From Stentor roeselii (Eukaryota; Ciliophora; Heterotrichea; Heterotrichida; Stentoridae), in assembly GCA_006503475.1 (NCBI GenBank), contig RSEH01000027.1, positions 149,231 to 213,230 of the forward strand: a DNA stretch of 64,000 nt, given 5' to 3'. Made by a program: the position numbers and the translations under genes. Numbering within the stretch: the first letter of the stretch is position 1; each line of letters opens with the position of its first letter. This document shows, piece after piece, positions 1 to 10,900 of this stretch. Under the pieces are notes generated by a model that saw nothing but the letters and a program-made list of their open reading frames with translations, was not told where the DNA came from and did not search any database.

Positions 1-3000
1 TAGGTCTTTCCAACTGTTTCAATTTTACACACCCCGGAACTTTTACAGATGAAATCAATTCGACTGAAGACTAAATCAAGTAAAGCTGTTAATTCAAACG
101 GGTCATGGATTTTTACAATGTCGTCGAAATCGCAGATTTCGACAAAAATCACTGAAAGGTTTCCTGTTGTTTGGAGAAAATAAGGAATACCGGATTTTAC
201 CTTTTTTTGTAGAAAATTAGGAAGGAGGTAAGTTAGGATTGTTGAGGATTTTTCGACTTCTAGAGATAATTGCTTCTCGAAGATAAACTCGGTTCTTCTG
301 TGAAGGTCTTTGAAGTAACTTGCGGAAAGGATTGAAAGACCGGTGAAGAGCATGATGATTGTCCAGAAGACTGAATGAGTTGCAATGTTTGAGCTGTTGG
401 AATGAGTGAAATGATAGGAAGTACTAGTTTGGAATAATTCGTAGTTTATTGAAAATAAGGAGATGAAGAAAAGAAGAAGAGATTTCATTATTGAGTACTT
501 CCATCTTGTGTGTAAATCGTAAGCGAACATCAGGAAAAGTATTGGAAAGACTGCCTGGGAAGGAAGTTCTGGGTTGGATAAAGGCCTGTAAATTAATAAG
601 GCTGATAAGGAAATGAAAAATGAACATTCGACTACTCGAAAGTCTTCTGTTTTCACTGTAAATGTCAGGAACATTAAAAAAGAGTAAAACGCTGCAGGGA
701 TCAGTAAAAACCTTCCGAGATTCATCTGGTTTCTCACTCCGAGTTCAAATAGCAACAGTCCTAACCCGTGAATCACAAGCAAAAGTCCCAGATAAATCCG
801 GAGGTGAACTTTAATTGACTGGAAACAACTGAACATGAACTCGTTTTCCATTGTCAGGTTTTTAAATGTCATTGTTTTTTTGTCTAGTTTGAAGTTGATG
901 TCTTTTAAAGAGCATTTCCATTTTACATCGTTTTTAAAGACTTTCAGAAGATTTTTTGAGTACCTGGATAATCGACTTGAAGGCACTTGATGAAGATTTG
1001 AGAGAAATTTGATCAAGGTTGAAAGAAGACCTGAGAAAAAGGTGAAAAAAAGTAAAAAGAGCCAAAATGTCAGAGAAAAAAATAAAGAAAAATCAAGGTT
1101 CTCTGTTTTTGAAGCTATTATCACCGCTGATGTCACGAAAATCAATGAAAAAGCAAAGATAAATAAAAAGAATTTTTTCATTATTGACAGATTTGAACTG
1201 AAACTTTGCATGACAAGAGCGAAACTGCACTGGACATGGATTGTAAAAAAAAGGTCATCAACTGAAAATGTTTTTCCTGAAGAGTCAATCAAAGTCCTCA
1301 GCAGGTTTTCATTAAAGTAAAAAATCAAACTTCCATGAATCACTCCAGAGACCAACATCAGGATAATCAGTACTTTTTTATCTCTAAATCTAAAAAAACT
1401 CTCTTTTTTCTCAGAGTGATTCCTGGCAAGTCCACTAGCGACTCCAGAAAAAACTGCAGCAAAAGCGTAAAAAAGTAAAATCATCCAAATTTCAACTGGA
1501 GTTCCTTTGAACCTGTTGTTAACCTGTGTTAAAAAAACAGCTGTTGTGTGACAACTGACGTAAAATCCAGTCATTCTTGTAAATCTCTGATGTTTTTGCA
1601 TCATTTCTCTTCCTTTCACTATCAAATCTGTGACTTTCTCCAGTCTTGAAACAGAAAAATCACTGAAAAACGATTCTTTTTGAATAGAGCCATTAAAGAG
1701 CCGAACTCCTACTTCAGCTTCGGCGATCATCTTAAAAGATCCTTCAGAAGCTGCTAAAGCCATCACTTTAGGTTTAAATTCAAAGTTTTCCTGAATTATT
1801 TTAACTAATCTTCTCTTCTGTTCAGGAAACATTCTACAGAAAAAACATCTTTTCGCTAAAAATGCAAGAACAACGATTTCTCGAAGTAGGTCTGAATCTG
1901 AAAAGGCCATTTTCAGAACTGGTCCGGAAATAAATACGAAAAAATCATTGTTTGATTTGAATTCTTCAGCTTTTCTTTCTACTCGGTGGTCTAAGACAGT
2001 ATCGTGAGTCAAGCCTAGGTCTTTTAAAAGCGGGTGAATCATGAGCCCAGCTCTGCTCTCTCTAAGAGTAGAAAAAACCTCATCAATTCTTCCAAAATTT
2101 TCATTATTATCCATATCCGATCCAGTATCAATCATTTTTTTCGTTAAAACCTGATGAGCAGCTTGATAAGCTGTTTTAGAATCCAAGAATTCCGTAAAAG
2201 AATAAACTTCACTTTCATTTTTCAAAAGATTTAAAGTGATTGCAGTCGCTTTTAAACTTTCTTCACTCTCATACGAAGCAATCCAAATATTAATATCAGA
2301 CTCAATCAAGAACGTCAAGAAATTTTCACTCTCCTTAGAAGGAAGGTTTTCATAATTAAGAGACCCAAGTTCACTAAGTGACGAAAAATTTTTAAACAAT
2401 TCAGAGATTCTGTGCTTTTTGTTCACCATCAAATTTTGAGCGCTTTCATAGGCTGACTTGAATGAATCTGCTTGAAAAGGACTCAAATTTTGATAAAAAT
2501 AATAACGACTGCAAAGACCTGGAAAGACTTGAAGTTCAGGAAATTCTTTTAAGTTAAAAGGAATAAAACTCTGCTTTTTTTGAGATTTTTGGGAAAGGGA
2601 AGCTTTTTGACTGTCAGAAAAACAGGAGATAATGAAAAAAGTGTCTGGGTCTGTTGATATTAGAAGATTTTTTTCGGTTTTCTTGGGATTTTGACTGGAG
2701 GCTATGATGTTTATAATGATTTCAGAAGAGTTGAAAGAGATCTTCGCGTATTTTGATGTTTTTTCAGTTAATATCAGCCCCAAATCGCTAAAAAACTCAG
2801 AAATCGCCTTATCAGCTGGGTTTTTGAAGTGAGGAGGTATTGAGTAATAATCAACACTGATCAAAGCCGCAATACAAAAAATCCAGACCTCAGAATCAAA
2901 AGTTTTCAACAAAAGTTCCTTTCGAAGAGCTGAAAATGGCTGTTTTTTAAAGTAATTCTCAGTTTTCACTTCAGGAATCTGCAACTCTTCAGCTTCACTT

Positions 3001-4217
3001 TCCTTATAACTTGAAGGATCCACCTCAGAATCATTGAAAATCGAGTAAAACTGTCCTAAAACCTGACAAATCTGAACTTTTACTTCATTTTCAGTCAAAA
3101 CTCCTGACTTTTCAGCTAAAACATACTCGACATTCGCGACCTTCAAAAGACTTTCAAAGTTCCCAACATTAATTTCTCCATCAGAAACCTTCACCGCCTG
3201 AAAATTCCTCCACCCTTCACTAAACCCAAAATAAAAAACCGGAAAAACTCCAAAAAGTGAAAAAATTCCAATAAAAACCTCTTCACTTTCAAAATTTCTA
3301 AAAATTCCAAGAAACCCAATCTGCAAACAAATAAAAAAAATTGCAAAAGCAGTTAAAAGAATTTCAAAAAATCCTTCAAAACTATTAAAAACAAATGCAA
3401 CTTTTCTGTTTTCCAGTCGATAATCAAGCCATTTTTTCGCTTCGATTCCAACATAAACAGCGAGACAGACAGCATTTGAATTAGAGACAATTTTTGATCC
3501 AGCTCTTAAAAAGTTTTTGTATCTGACCTGAGCAGCCGTCGGGCATCCTTTAATCTTGACTTTTCCTGAAACGCTTTCAAAGCAAACTAGAGGCTGGCTT
3601 ACTTTTACTGAGTCGATTAAATTTAACAATTGTTGAACTGTTAGACCTTCTTGAGTCAAAAGGTTATGAGTTTCTTTTAAAGGATTTTTTTTTTCTAACT
3701 CTCCTGAATTGTCTAGCTCGGATAAGTGGATTAATAGCTTTTCGGAAAAAACGTCGAGGGAGATTAAAATGCTGTCGCAGGGGACTGTGTCGTTTTGATT
3801 TAAAAGGAAAATATCACCTTCTTGTAAGGATTTGGATGACTTGGAGATGAAGGATGGAGGCTCGAATGTTAGGTATTTTGAGTTGTTTAGAGATTCTTCG
3901 AAGAGTGAGTGACTGGAGAAGGATTTTCGCAGTTTCAGATATTTTAGGATGAGGAGAATTGTCAAAGGTATTGCATGGATCAGAGGTGACAACTGGGATG
4001 AGGAGGAGCTCAGAGATGATATAATCACAATGAAGATGAACCAAATGTTTGATGGTCTTTTTAATTCCCTCAGAAATTTCCATAAGGGCAAAAGCAAGGC
4101 AGGGACTTGCAAAATGGCCAGACTATTCAATATTCTCGAAGAAGATTCAAGATTTATTGAACGAAAAGCTGGGACATTTGATTTAGTCTTCTCGAGCAGG
4201 TGTTGTTTATATTTCAT
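1..4217 (-). CDS. P4-ATPase-like / nucleotide cyclase fusion, paralogue 1 (C-terminus beyond window edge)
   Basis: The frame is open from the ATG at 4215-4217 (context TTTATAAATG) to the left edge, about 1,405 codons, so the C-terminal part is missing from the window. The N-terminal ~900 residues have the layout of a P4-type ATPase with hydrophobic segments. A second hydrophobic block follows, and then the start of a cyclase domain reading FVEICDF at the window edge. This arrangement is known from ciliate and apicomplexan guanylyl cyclases that carry an N-terminal P-type ATPase unit. The signature residues are altered. The phosphorylation loop reads AEKSGVLT, with Glu (about residue 369) in place of the Asp of DKTGT. 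The DGET-like site reads LDNSGELEKK, the TGD site is replaced by YESEES, and the hinge GDGxND by AASEGS. In the cyclase domain the metal Asp sites read VEI and GKT. It is a tandem paralogue of the gene at 4,968-11,006. Family assignment is firm; activity is doubtful. Confidence 0.85.
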   Translation of the reverse strand, partial: MKYKQHLLEKTKSNVPAFRSINLESSSRILNSLAILQVPALLLPLWKFLRELKRPSNIWFIFIVIISSLSSSSSQLSPLIHAIPLTILLILKYLKLRKSFSSHSLFEESLNNSKYLTFEPPSFISKSSKSLQEGDIFLLNQNDTVPCDSILISLDVFSEKLLIHLSELDNSGELEKKNPLKETHNLLTQEGLTVQQLLNLIDSVKVSQPLVCFESVSGKVKIKGCPTAAQVRYKNFLRAGSKIVSNSNAVCLAVYVGIEAKKWLDYRLENRKVAFVFNSFEGFFEILLTAFAIFFICLQIGFLGIFRNFESEEVFIGIFSLFGVFPVFYFGFSEGWRNFQAVKVSDGEINVGNFESLLKVANVEYVLAEKSGVLTENEVKVQICQVLGQFYSIFNDSEVDPSSYKESEAEELQIPEVKTENYFKKQPFSALRKELLLKTFDSEVWIFCIAALISVDYYSIPPHFKNPADKAISEFFSDLGLILTEKTSKYAKISFNSSEIIINIIASSQNPKKTEKNLLISTDPDTFFIISCFSDSQKASLSQKSQKKQSFIPFNLKEFPELQVFPGLCSRYYFYQNLSPFQADSFKSAYESAQNLMVNKKHRISELFKNFSSLSELGSLNYENLPSKESENFLTFLIESDINIWIASYESEESLKATAITLNLLKNESEVYSFTEFLDSKTAYQAAHQVLTKKMIDTGSDMDNNENFGRIDEVFSTLRESRAGLMIHPLLKDLGLTHDTVLDHRVERKAEEFKSNNDFFVFISGPVLKMAFSDSDLLREIVVLAFLAKRCFFCRMFPEQKRRLVKIIQENFEFKPKVMALAASEGSFKMIAEAEVGVRLFNGSIQKESFFSDFSVSRLEKVTDLIVKGREMMQKHQRFTRMTGFYVSCHTTAVFLTQVNNRFKGTPVEIWMILLFYAFAAVFSGVASGLARNHSEKKESFFRFRDKKVLIILMLVSGVIHGSLIFYFNENLLRTLIDSSGKTFSVDDLFFTIHVQCSFALVMQSFSSNLSIMKKFFLFIFAFSLIFVTSAVIIASKTENLDFSLFFSLTFWLFLLFFTFFSGLLSTLIKFLSNLHQVPSSRLSRYSKNLLKVFKNDVKWKCSLKDINFKLDKKTMTFKNLTMENEFMFSCFQSIKVHLRIYLGLLLVIHGLGLLLFELGVRNQMNLGRFLLIPAAFYSFLMFLTFTVKTEDFRVVECSFFISLSALLIYRPLSNPELPSQAVFPILFLMFAYDLHTRWKYSIMKSLLLFFISLFSINYELFQTSTSYHFTHSNSSNIATHSVFWTIIMLFTGLSILSASYFKDLHRRTEFIFEKQLSLEVEKSSTILTYLLPNFLQKKVKSGIPYFLQTTGNLSVIFVEICDFDDIVKIHDPFELTALLDLVFSRIDFICKSSGVCKIETVGKT

Positions 4218-4967
4218 TTATAAAGGAATGGCTTGATTACTGATTTTCTGAAAGTTGTCTTAATTCGATTTAAGTTTTCAATGAAAAGTTTAAGGTTTCG
4301 AATTTTCTGGAACCTTTTACCGAAATTAAAATTAAGTAAGAATTGATTTTGAGGGCTTTTTCTGGGAATGGATAAATTTTATTGTAAAATGATTGAAAAA
4401 TTGTTTAATTATGAAAAGATTAAAGGTTTTCAAATAATTTTTAATATTTTGATGAGGCCCAGCCGGAAGTAGGATTGAATAAGACTCCAAACTTGAAGAG
4501 ATTTTAGAACTATGGCTTTAAGATAAGTGTTTATGAATCAAAAATTTAGATTTTTAATCTTAAACTGTTTAAGGAGTAAAGAATGATGATTTTTTTATGC
4601 TTTTCAAGAAATTTAAAAATACATCAGGACTGCCTATTTGTAAATTTAAACAATCTAAAATTAACTTTGATGAAACCTGGGCCAGTTTTTATAAACTGAA
4701 TACTCGAATTGAGTATTATTTGAACTAAAGAATAGATATTCTAAACTTTCCTGATGATAAACTTCCATTACAATTGATTTATTACTGAAAACCTTAAAAA
4801 TCTCAATCATCAACCAAATAATTCCAACATGAACCTTATTTAAAACTTTAACTAAACTAAATCTAAATTCAATCTAGTTAAAGTATTCCTCTAAACAAAC
4901 CTAAACTAAAACCCCAACCTCAAAAAAAAAAAAAAAAAAACGAAAAGTTTTTCACTAAAATTCACGA
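4218..4967. other. Spacer between the two cyclase-fusion paralogues
   Basis: 750 bp of AT-rich sequence with no supported gene. It holds the upstream region of paralogue 1 (TTTATA just before its ATG) and the 3' flank of paralogue 2. A run of 19 A at 4,922-4,940 (T on the coding strand) lies about 27 nt after the stop codon of paralogue 2. Confidence 0.6.
4922..4940. repeat. A19 homopolymer downstream of a stop codon
   Basis: Nineteen consecutive A on the plus strand. On the minus strand this is a T tract just past the TAA of the 4,968-11,006 gene. It may take part in 3'-end formation, but nothing in the sequence proves that. Confidence 0.7.
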
Positions 4968-7900
4968 TTAAACTTCAAACCCCTTCACCTCTTCATCTTT
5001 CCACATGAAAAAAGTACTTAACCCATCTTCCCCAAACTCCAAACCTCCGATTTCCTCAAACCTAATCCTCTGATCCATTTCCAAAACTCTCATAACCCTT
5101 GAACTGACCGAAATCTTTCCATCTCGCCCGGCCCTCTGAACCTTTTTACAAATTTCAACATCATTTCCATAAACCTGAAACTTGACTACTTTTTCACCTT
5201 CAGCCCTTGCAAAGACTTGCCCAAGATGAATACCAACTCTTACATTAAACTGAGTAAAAAACTTTTCATTGACACTTTCAACAGATTTTCCTAAAGCCCA
5301 TGCAAAATTCGCTAAATTTCTGACCTCTTCATCAGTTCTTCTGTTCTTATCACTGACGTACCCAATAACAAAGTACTTCTCGCCCTGAGTGGAAACCTTG
5401 TAAACCGAGTGTTGAGAACAAAGCTGGTCAAATAAACTGAATACCTCTGAAAGTACCTCGATGACCTCAGCAGGTTTACGAAGTTCAGCCCATTCACGAA
5501 ATCCGAGGATTTTCACTTGAAGTAAAGGAACATCTGAGATTTTTTCTAAGTTTTTACTTATTTTTTCAAGTTCTGATGTAATGGGTGGCAAGGTCTGAAG
5601 AAGGTTTTGATGAGTCTTTTGTAGCTCTTGCTTGAATAATGCTTTTAAAGCCAGGTTGTTCCTCATGTTGACTTCTTGACGATAGGTAAGAGCGAGGTTG
5701 CAGCAGAAGTAAGCGAAAGTGTAAACTGTTGACTGGTAGTCCGGGTAGTTCTTGAACAGGTCGACAAGCCAGATGAAGGCGAGGACGAGTTGAAAGTAAA
5801 GGCTTTTGCTGAAAGATATTCCTGTGAAAAAGCAGAGAAGACAGTATTTGTAGTAATAGTAAATCAAATACAATAAGTTGTGCTCACCTGTCACTGTACT
5901 TGATATCAACAGCGATAGAAACTGGAGACTGTAGAGAAAACTTAGAAGAAAACATAAAAGTCTTCTTAGATTGTATCGCTTTTGAAAGAAGTAGAAAAAT
6001 ATCATCAGGATTTCAATTGTAAAAATAATTACAAGTCGAGAGTAACTCGAGTACTTTACCTGGGATAAAACAAGGGCAAGTTCGCAGATTATTAGTAAAA
6101 AGTCGCAAAATAGTGAAATGAATAAACCTGCCATTTGACATTCTTTGATCTCAGTCATGTACTCCTGGGCAAAGTCCTTTTCTTCTTGTGTGCACCTGCA
6201 AAGAGAGGTTAAAGTCAACTTGAAATTATTCGGATAAACAAAGTCCTGCAAATATTTTAAAGATTTTCTGGAAAATATCTTCAAACGACTATCATCAGTT
6301 CTAAACCTTCTTACTTGTTGAGTATCAGATTCACTTATCTGTTCATTTTGCCTGCTGCTTGTTAACGATAGTGCTGCAAACGATGACTTCCTTCTAATAA
6401 ACCTGATATAAACATCATCCAACGAGTCTAAATCATAATTCAACGAAGGGTAATTCACTATCTTCGTGTCCATCACCCATCTCTTAAAATCAACCCGACT
6501 CTCTTTAAAAGCCAATCCTTGCACATCACTGAGCAATTCAAAAGTATTCATTGAAAGCTGCACCGAGTCCACTTCAATCAAAGTCCTCGCTAAAACCTTC
6601 GCAATTTTCACAGTTTCCCCTAATAAAACCAGCTCCGGCTTCAAAGACCCGACCACTCCAGCGATGACTGGCCCTGAATGGATCCCGATTTTTAAAGAAA
6701 CTTTTTTACCCCCGGGCAAAGTACTTTTTTCTACTTCCTTGATAATAGCTAAAGCGAATTCTACTGCTCTTCTTGCATGAGTCACTTTCAATGTGCTTGA
6801 GTCGAGAAGGACTTCACTGTCTTTCAAACCTGCACAAGCTAGAAAATGATTTTCATTGTTTTGGATTTTAATGACTCCGCAACTTTCAGATAAAAAATCA
6901 AGTCTTTTACTTAGATGGTCGAAAATCGGACAGAGGTCTGAAGGGTCGTTTTCTTGGAGAAGAGAAGAAAATTGGAAGATTTCACAGTAAATCACGGAGA
7001 TTGTTCCTTTGTCTTCTGCGACGTAATTTATTCCATCTTTTGATTTGAGTTTTATGAAGTCTGGCAGGAAGTAGGAGAGAATTTGTGAGGATTTTTCGAG
7101 TTCTGTTGAAAGTTTGGTTTGGAAATGAAATTCTTTTCGTCTGTGGAAGTCTTTTAGGTTGCTGGTGAAGAGGATTAGCAGGGTGGTGAAAAAACTTGTT
7201 AGGGACCAGATTGATAGTTTGGCTGGTAGACCTGATGGGTCGGTTGATAGTGATTCGTAGATTAGAGCGAATATTGATACTGAGTACAGGATAAGCGACT
7301 TCAAGATAGTCAATCTCCAGTTTAGGTTTAAATCTAGGACAAAGATTATAGTGTAGATCGGGTATCTTGGGATTGAAGAAATAGAGCTGTCTAATAAAGG
7401 CTTTAGTATTGAAAGTGAAATTAATAGGCCAAAAAATGCTGGCTCAATCAATTTTATCTTTGATATACGAGCAAAAAGACTTAGCAAAAATAAGATCAAA
7501 ATTAAGCCTCCGAGAAGAAAGGAAAAGTTGCCAATTTTTAGAAAAACTGCCTTTCCTGCGAATTCCATTGAAATATTCAACAACTGAATAATAAAAAAAC
7601 CTCCGAGGTAAAGTCTCAGCACGATTCTCATTCTTCTATAGTCTTTCAACCGATACTCCGCTTCCTGTCTAAAATCATCAAACTGCAATTTCCATCTATC
7701 CAAATTCAACTTTTTCAAATTACCAGTAAATCGCCAATGTAGACTATCCGAAAACACCAAATGAAATCTTTCTCTAAACTCTTCAAATCTAGACTGATTT
7801 CCATTCCGTTGAAGAATCCCGCAGCAAAACATGAATCCATAAGTAAAAACGAACATAAATCCAGAAGTAAGTCCTAAAACAATCCAAAAACAAGGAAAAT

Positions 7901-10900
7901 CAGCCGAATCTTCAAAACTTTTATAATCTTTTTCAAGTTTTCCATAAAAAACCTGAAAAACCACGAGAAAGAGGATTCCAAAGAATGCAAAACAAAGAAA
8001 AATAAAGCCTTTTTGATAGACGGGGTAAAAAAGTACCTGAATGAACAAAGCGATTTGAAGAGATAAGAACAGGACAAGTGAAAGTGTTTCTCTGTCTACC
8101 GCCTGGCCTTTTGAGGATAGACCGGCTTTAAAGGCTTGAGAGGTAATTAAAACGATTATCCCTGAGTTAAAAATCGCTAAAAACACTTGTTTTAATAGTG
8201 ACAAGTCTAAAAAAATTGTTTTTACTTTCGCTGATCTTCTGAATTCAGACTTTAACTCATTTGAAGGATTCAAAAAGTAACTCGCTCCGAGTATTAAGAG
8301 AAATGATATAAGAAGGTCTGATGTCACTAGCAGGTCGTAGTCTATTATTGCACAGGATGAAAAATCGCAAAAGGACTGGAAAAAAAACAACAGAAAGACT
8401 GTTGAGAGAGTTTTGAATAGTTGGAGCTCTGATATGAAACGGTATTGAAAACTTATACGAAATCCGAGATTTAGGAGAAGTTTTTCGAGGGATGAAAAGG
8501 ATTTTAAAGAGATGTCTGAGTAGAAAGTGTTAGAATTTTTCTCGTCGAGAACCTTGACCCCAACATCCGCCTGCGCAATCATCTTACTCGCCCCATCACA
8601 GCATCCAACACTCATAACAACAGGTTCAAATCCAAGTCCATTCTGCAAAATCGAAACCAACATCTTCTTATGCTGCGGTTTCATCTCATAAAAAGCAGCC
8701 CCTTTAGCAGCGAATAAAAGATACACAAAAGCTTTGATAGATTCTTTAGACCTCGAGACGAGATCAAGTGCTTCTCCACTGACACTGATAAAAAACTTTT
8801 CAACTTTTTCAACCTTTTTCGGAATTTTTAAGTCTTTTCTAAGATACCCGAGGTCAAACATAAGAGGATGAACGACTTCAGACCTATTCATGAAGACTCT
8901 TCCAGTTATTTCAGTGTCTCTTTGACATGAGTCTCTTCTTTTCGAGGTATGTTCAAAGAGGTTCCTTTTCAAGACGACTGCCATTTCAGTGTAAGCCTGG
9001 GCTGCAGTGTGAAATTGATTCAAATGAATGACTGGCAAGTCTTTTATCATTCCAAGAAGATGGCAAGTTGATAGAATACTTGCTTCTGAAGTACTTGAAA
9101 CTAAAAAAAAGTTGATTCCAGCTTTTTGGATGTTTTTTATTGAGGTTATTGTTTCTTCTGGAACAGTACTTTCGAAACCTAATACTCCGAGGATTTTGCA
9201 CCGGGTTATTAATGGAGAAAATACTGAGATTAGTCGCTGTTCTTGGTTTATTTGAGACTTTTTAGCGGATTCGTAATCGAAAAGTAAGGATTTTACATCT
9301 TCTTGATGGATTTTAAGGTAAAAATAAAGGAGTTTGCTCTGATTTGGGAAAGTTTTATCTAGGTCTTGGAAGATTTGGCTTGTTTGGGAATTTTCATCGG
9401 GATTAATGATTTTGTAGACCAGGTAATATACTTCGGAAGTTTCATCTTTTAGGAGGATGACCTGGGAAAAAGCCTTTAAAACTTCATGAATAAGCGTAGT
9501 AAACGAGTACTCGCATTTATTGAATATCAAAACAAACGTTTTCCCTAAACGACTCACGATATCAACCCCAATTTTCTTCGAAAGGTTCTGAGCAGCCTTA
9601 TCAATCGAATTAATACACAACAGAGACGTCTTGGACTGAAAAGAGTTACAAACGGCTAGACTGATACAAAAAATCCACTTTTTCGAAATATAACTTTCCA
9701 CTGAAAGTTCTTCTTGAAGTTGATAAAAACTACAAAAATTCAAAGAATTTCTTATTTTTTTTGTAGAAAACGAGCTAAATCGTTTCAAAGGTTCTTCTTC
9801 ATTTTCTAAAAGAGTCTCCTGATAAACCGTTCCAGAAACAATACAAAAAACGACATCAACCAGTCTTTTGCTAACAACTCCAACTTTTTCACTTAAAACA
9901 TACTCAACAGCAGCAAGTTTTGACAGACTTTGAGAACTATTCACCGAAATATCCTTAAATTTTTTTCTAACAATGCAGAAATTCAAGATTTCCACAATTT
10001 CAAAGATCAAATAAATACAAACCGGTAAATTGAACCCAAAAATCACTAACGAAAAGAAAACCGATTCAATAACAGACCCATTTTTCTCAGACCCTCGACT
10101 GAGCCCAGCATTTAAAACAATGCAAAAAACGATGAAAACAAGACTTTTGAACTGGGTGCGTCTCACATGATAAAAATGAGACCCTTGGCACTTAGCCAGG
10201 TTAAACTCGTAGTCAATCCAACATTGAGTCTCCCTTCCAACACTGACGGCAATGCACAGAATCCATTCACATTCAAGTACAACATCTCCAGAATGCACCA
10301 TATTAAAATAACTGACTTGTATCAATTCCGAGTGACTTCTTATTCCTATAAATCCAGCAAGTTCTTTTAAACTAGAACCTGGACTTGTTCTGACTTGAAG
10401 ACTTTCAATGGAATTTCTTAGAATTTCCAGGTTAAGTCCTTCATTTTCAATGATTTCAGAAGTTTCTTTCACTGGGCTTCTCTTTTCAAGTTCTTCTGGA
10501 TTGTCCAGGTCTTGTTTTCGGACAAAGCAATTTTCACTGTCGTTGTCGATGAACAAAATAAAACAGTCGCAAGGACTTACCTCGTTTTTTCTTATCACGA
10601 AAAAATCGCCTTGGTGGATGTTTTTCGACTCGCGGACTGAAAAAGCTTGAGCTGAGGACAGAGCCACTCCTTGACTGTTGATTCTGGATTGGAACTGAAG
10701 TTGACTTCGGAAGGAAATGAAAGTTTTCAGTTGCTTTATTATTAGCAGAAGGAAAAAAGGCAGCAGAAGGAATAGCTTTAGACTTAAAATCGAGGCAAAA
10801 GGTAAGAAACTCAAGATTAACATGAATAAAAACCAAATCATGTAAGGGTCAAGAAGGACTTGAAGAAAGGAGCTTAACTGGAGGTTTAAAAGGATTTCTT

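Noticed and set aside
1009-1320. Plus-strand frame of about 100 codons, basic and Lys-rich
   Set aside because: It lies wholly opposite the ATPase-cyclase paralogue 1, whose frame is long and has clear family motifs.
3949-4236. Plus-strand frame of 95 codons over the start of paralogue 1
   Set aside because: Antisense to the confirmed N-terminus; no recognisable motif and no start element.
4922-4940. A19 run as a sign of a retrotransposed copy (poly(A) tail)
   Set aside because: It is on the wrong strand for the upstream gene (T tract after its stop) and there is no target-site duplication; a simple homopolymer is enough to explain it.
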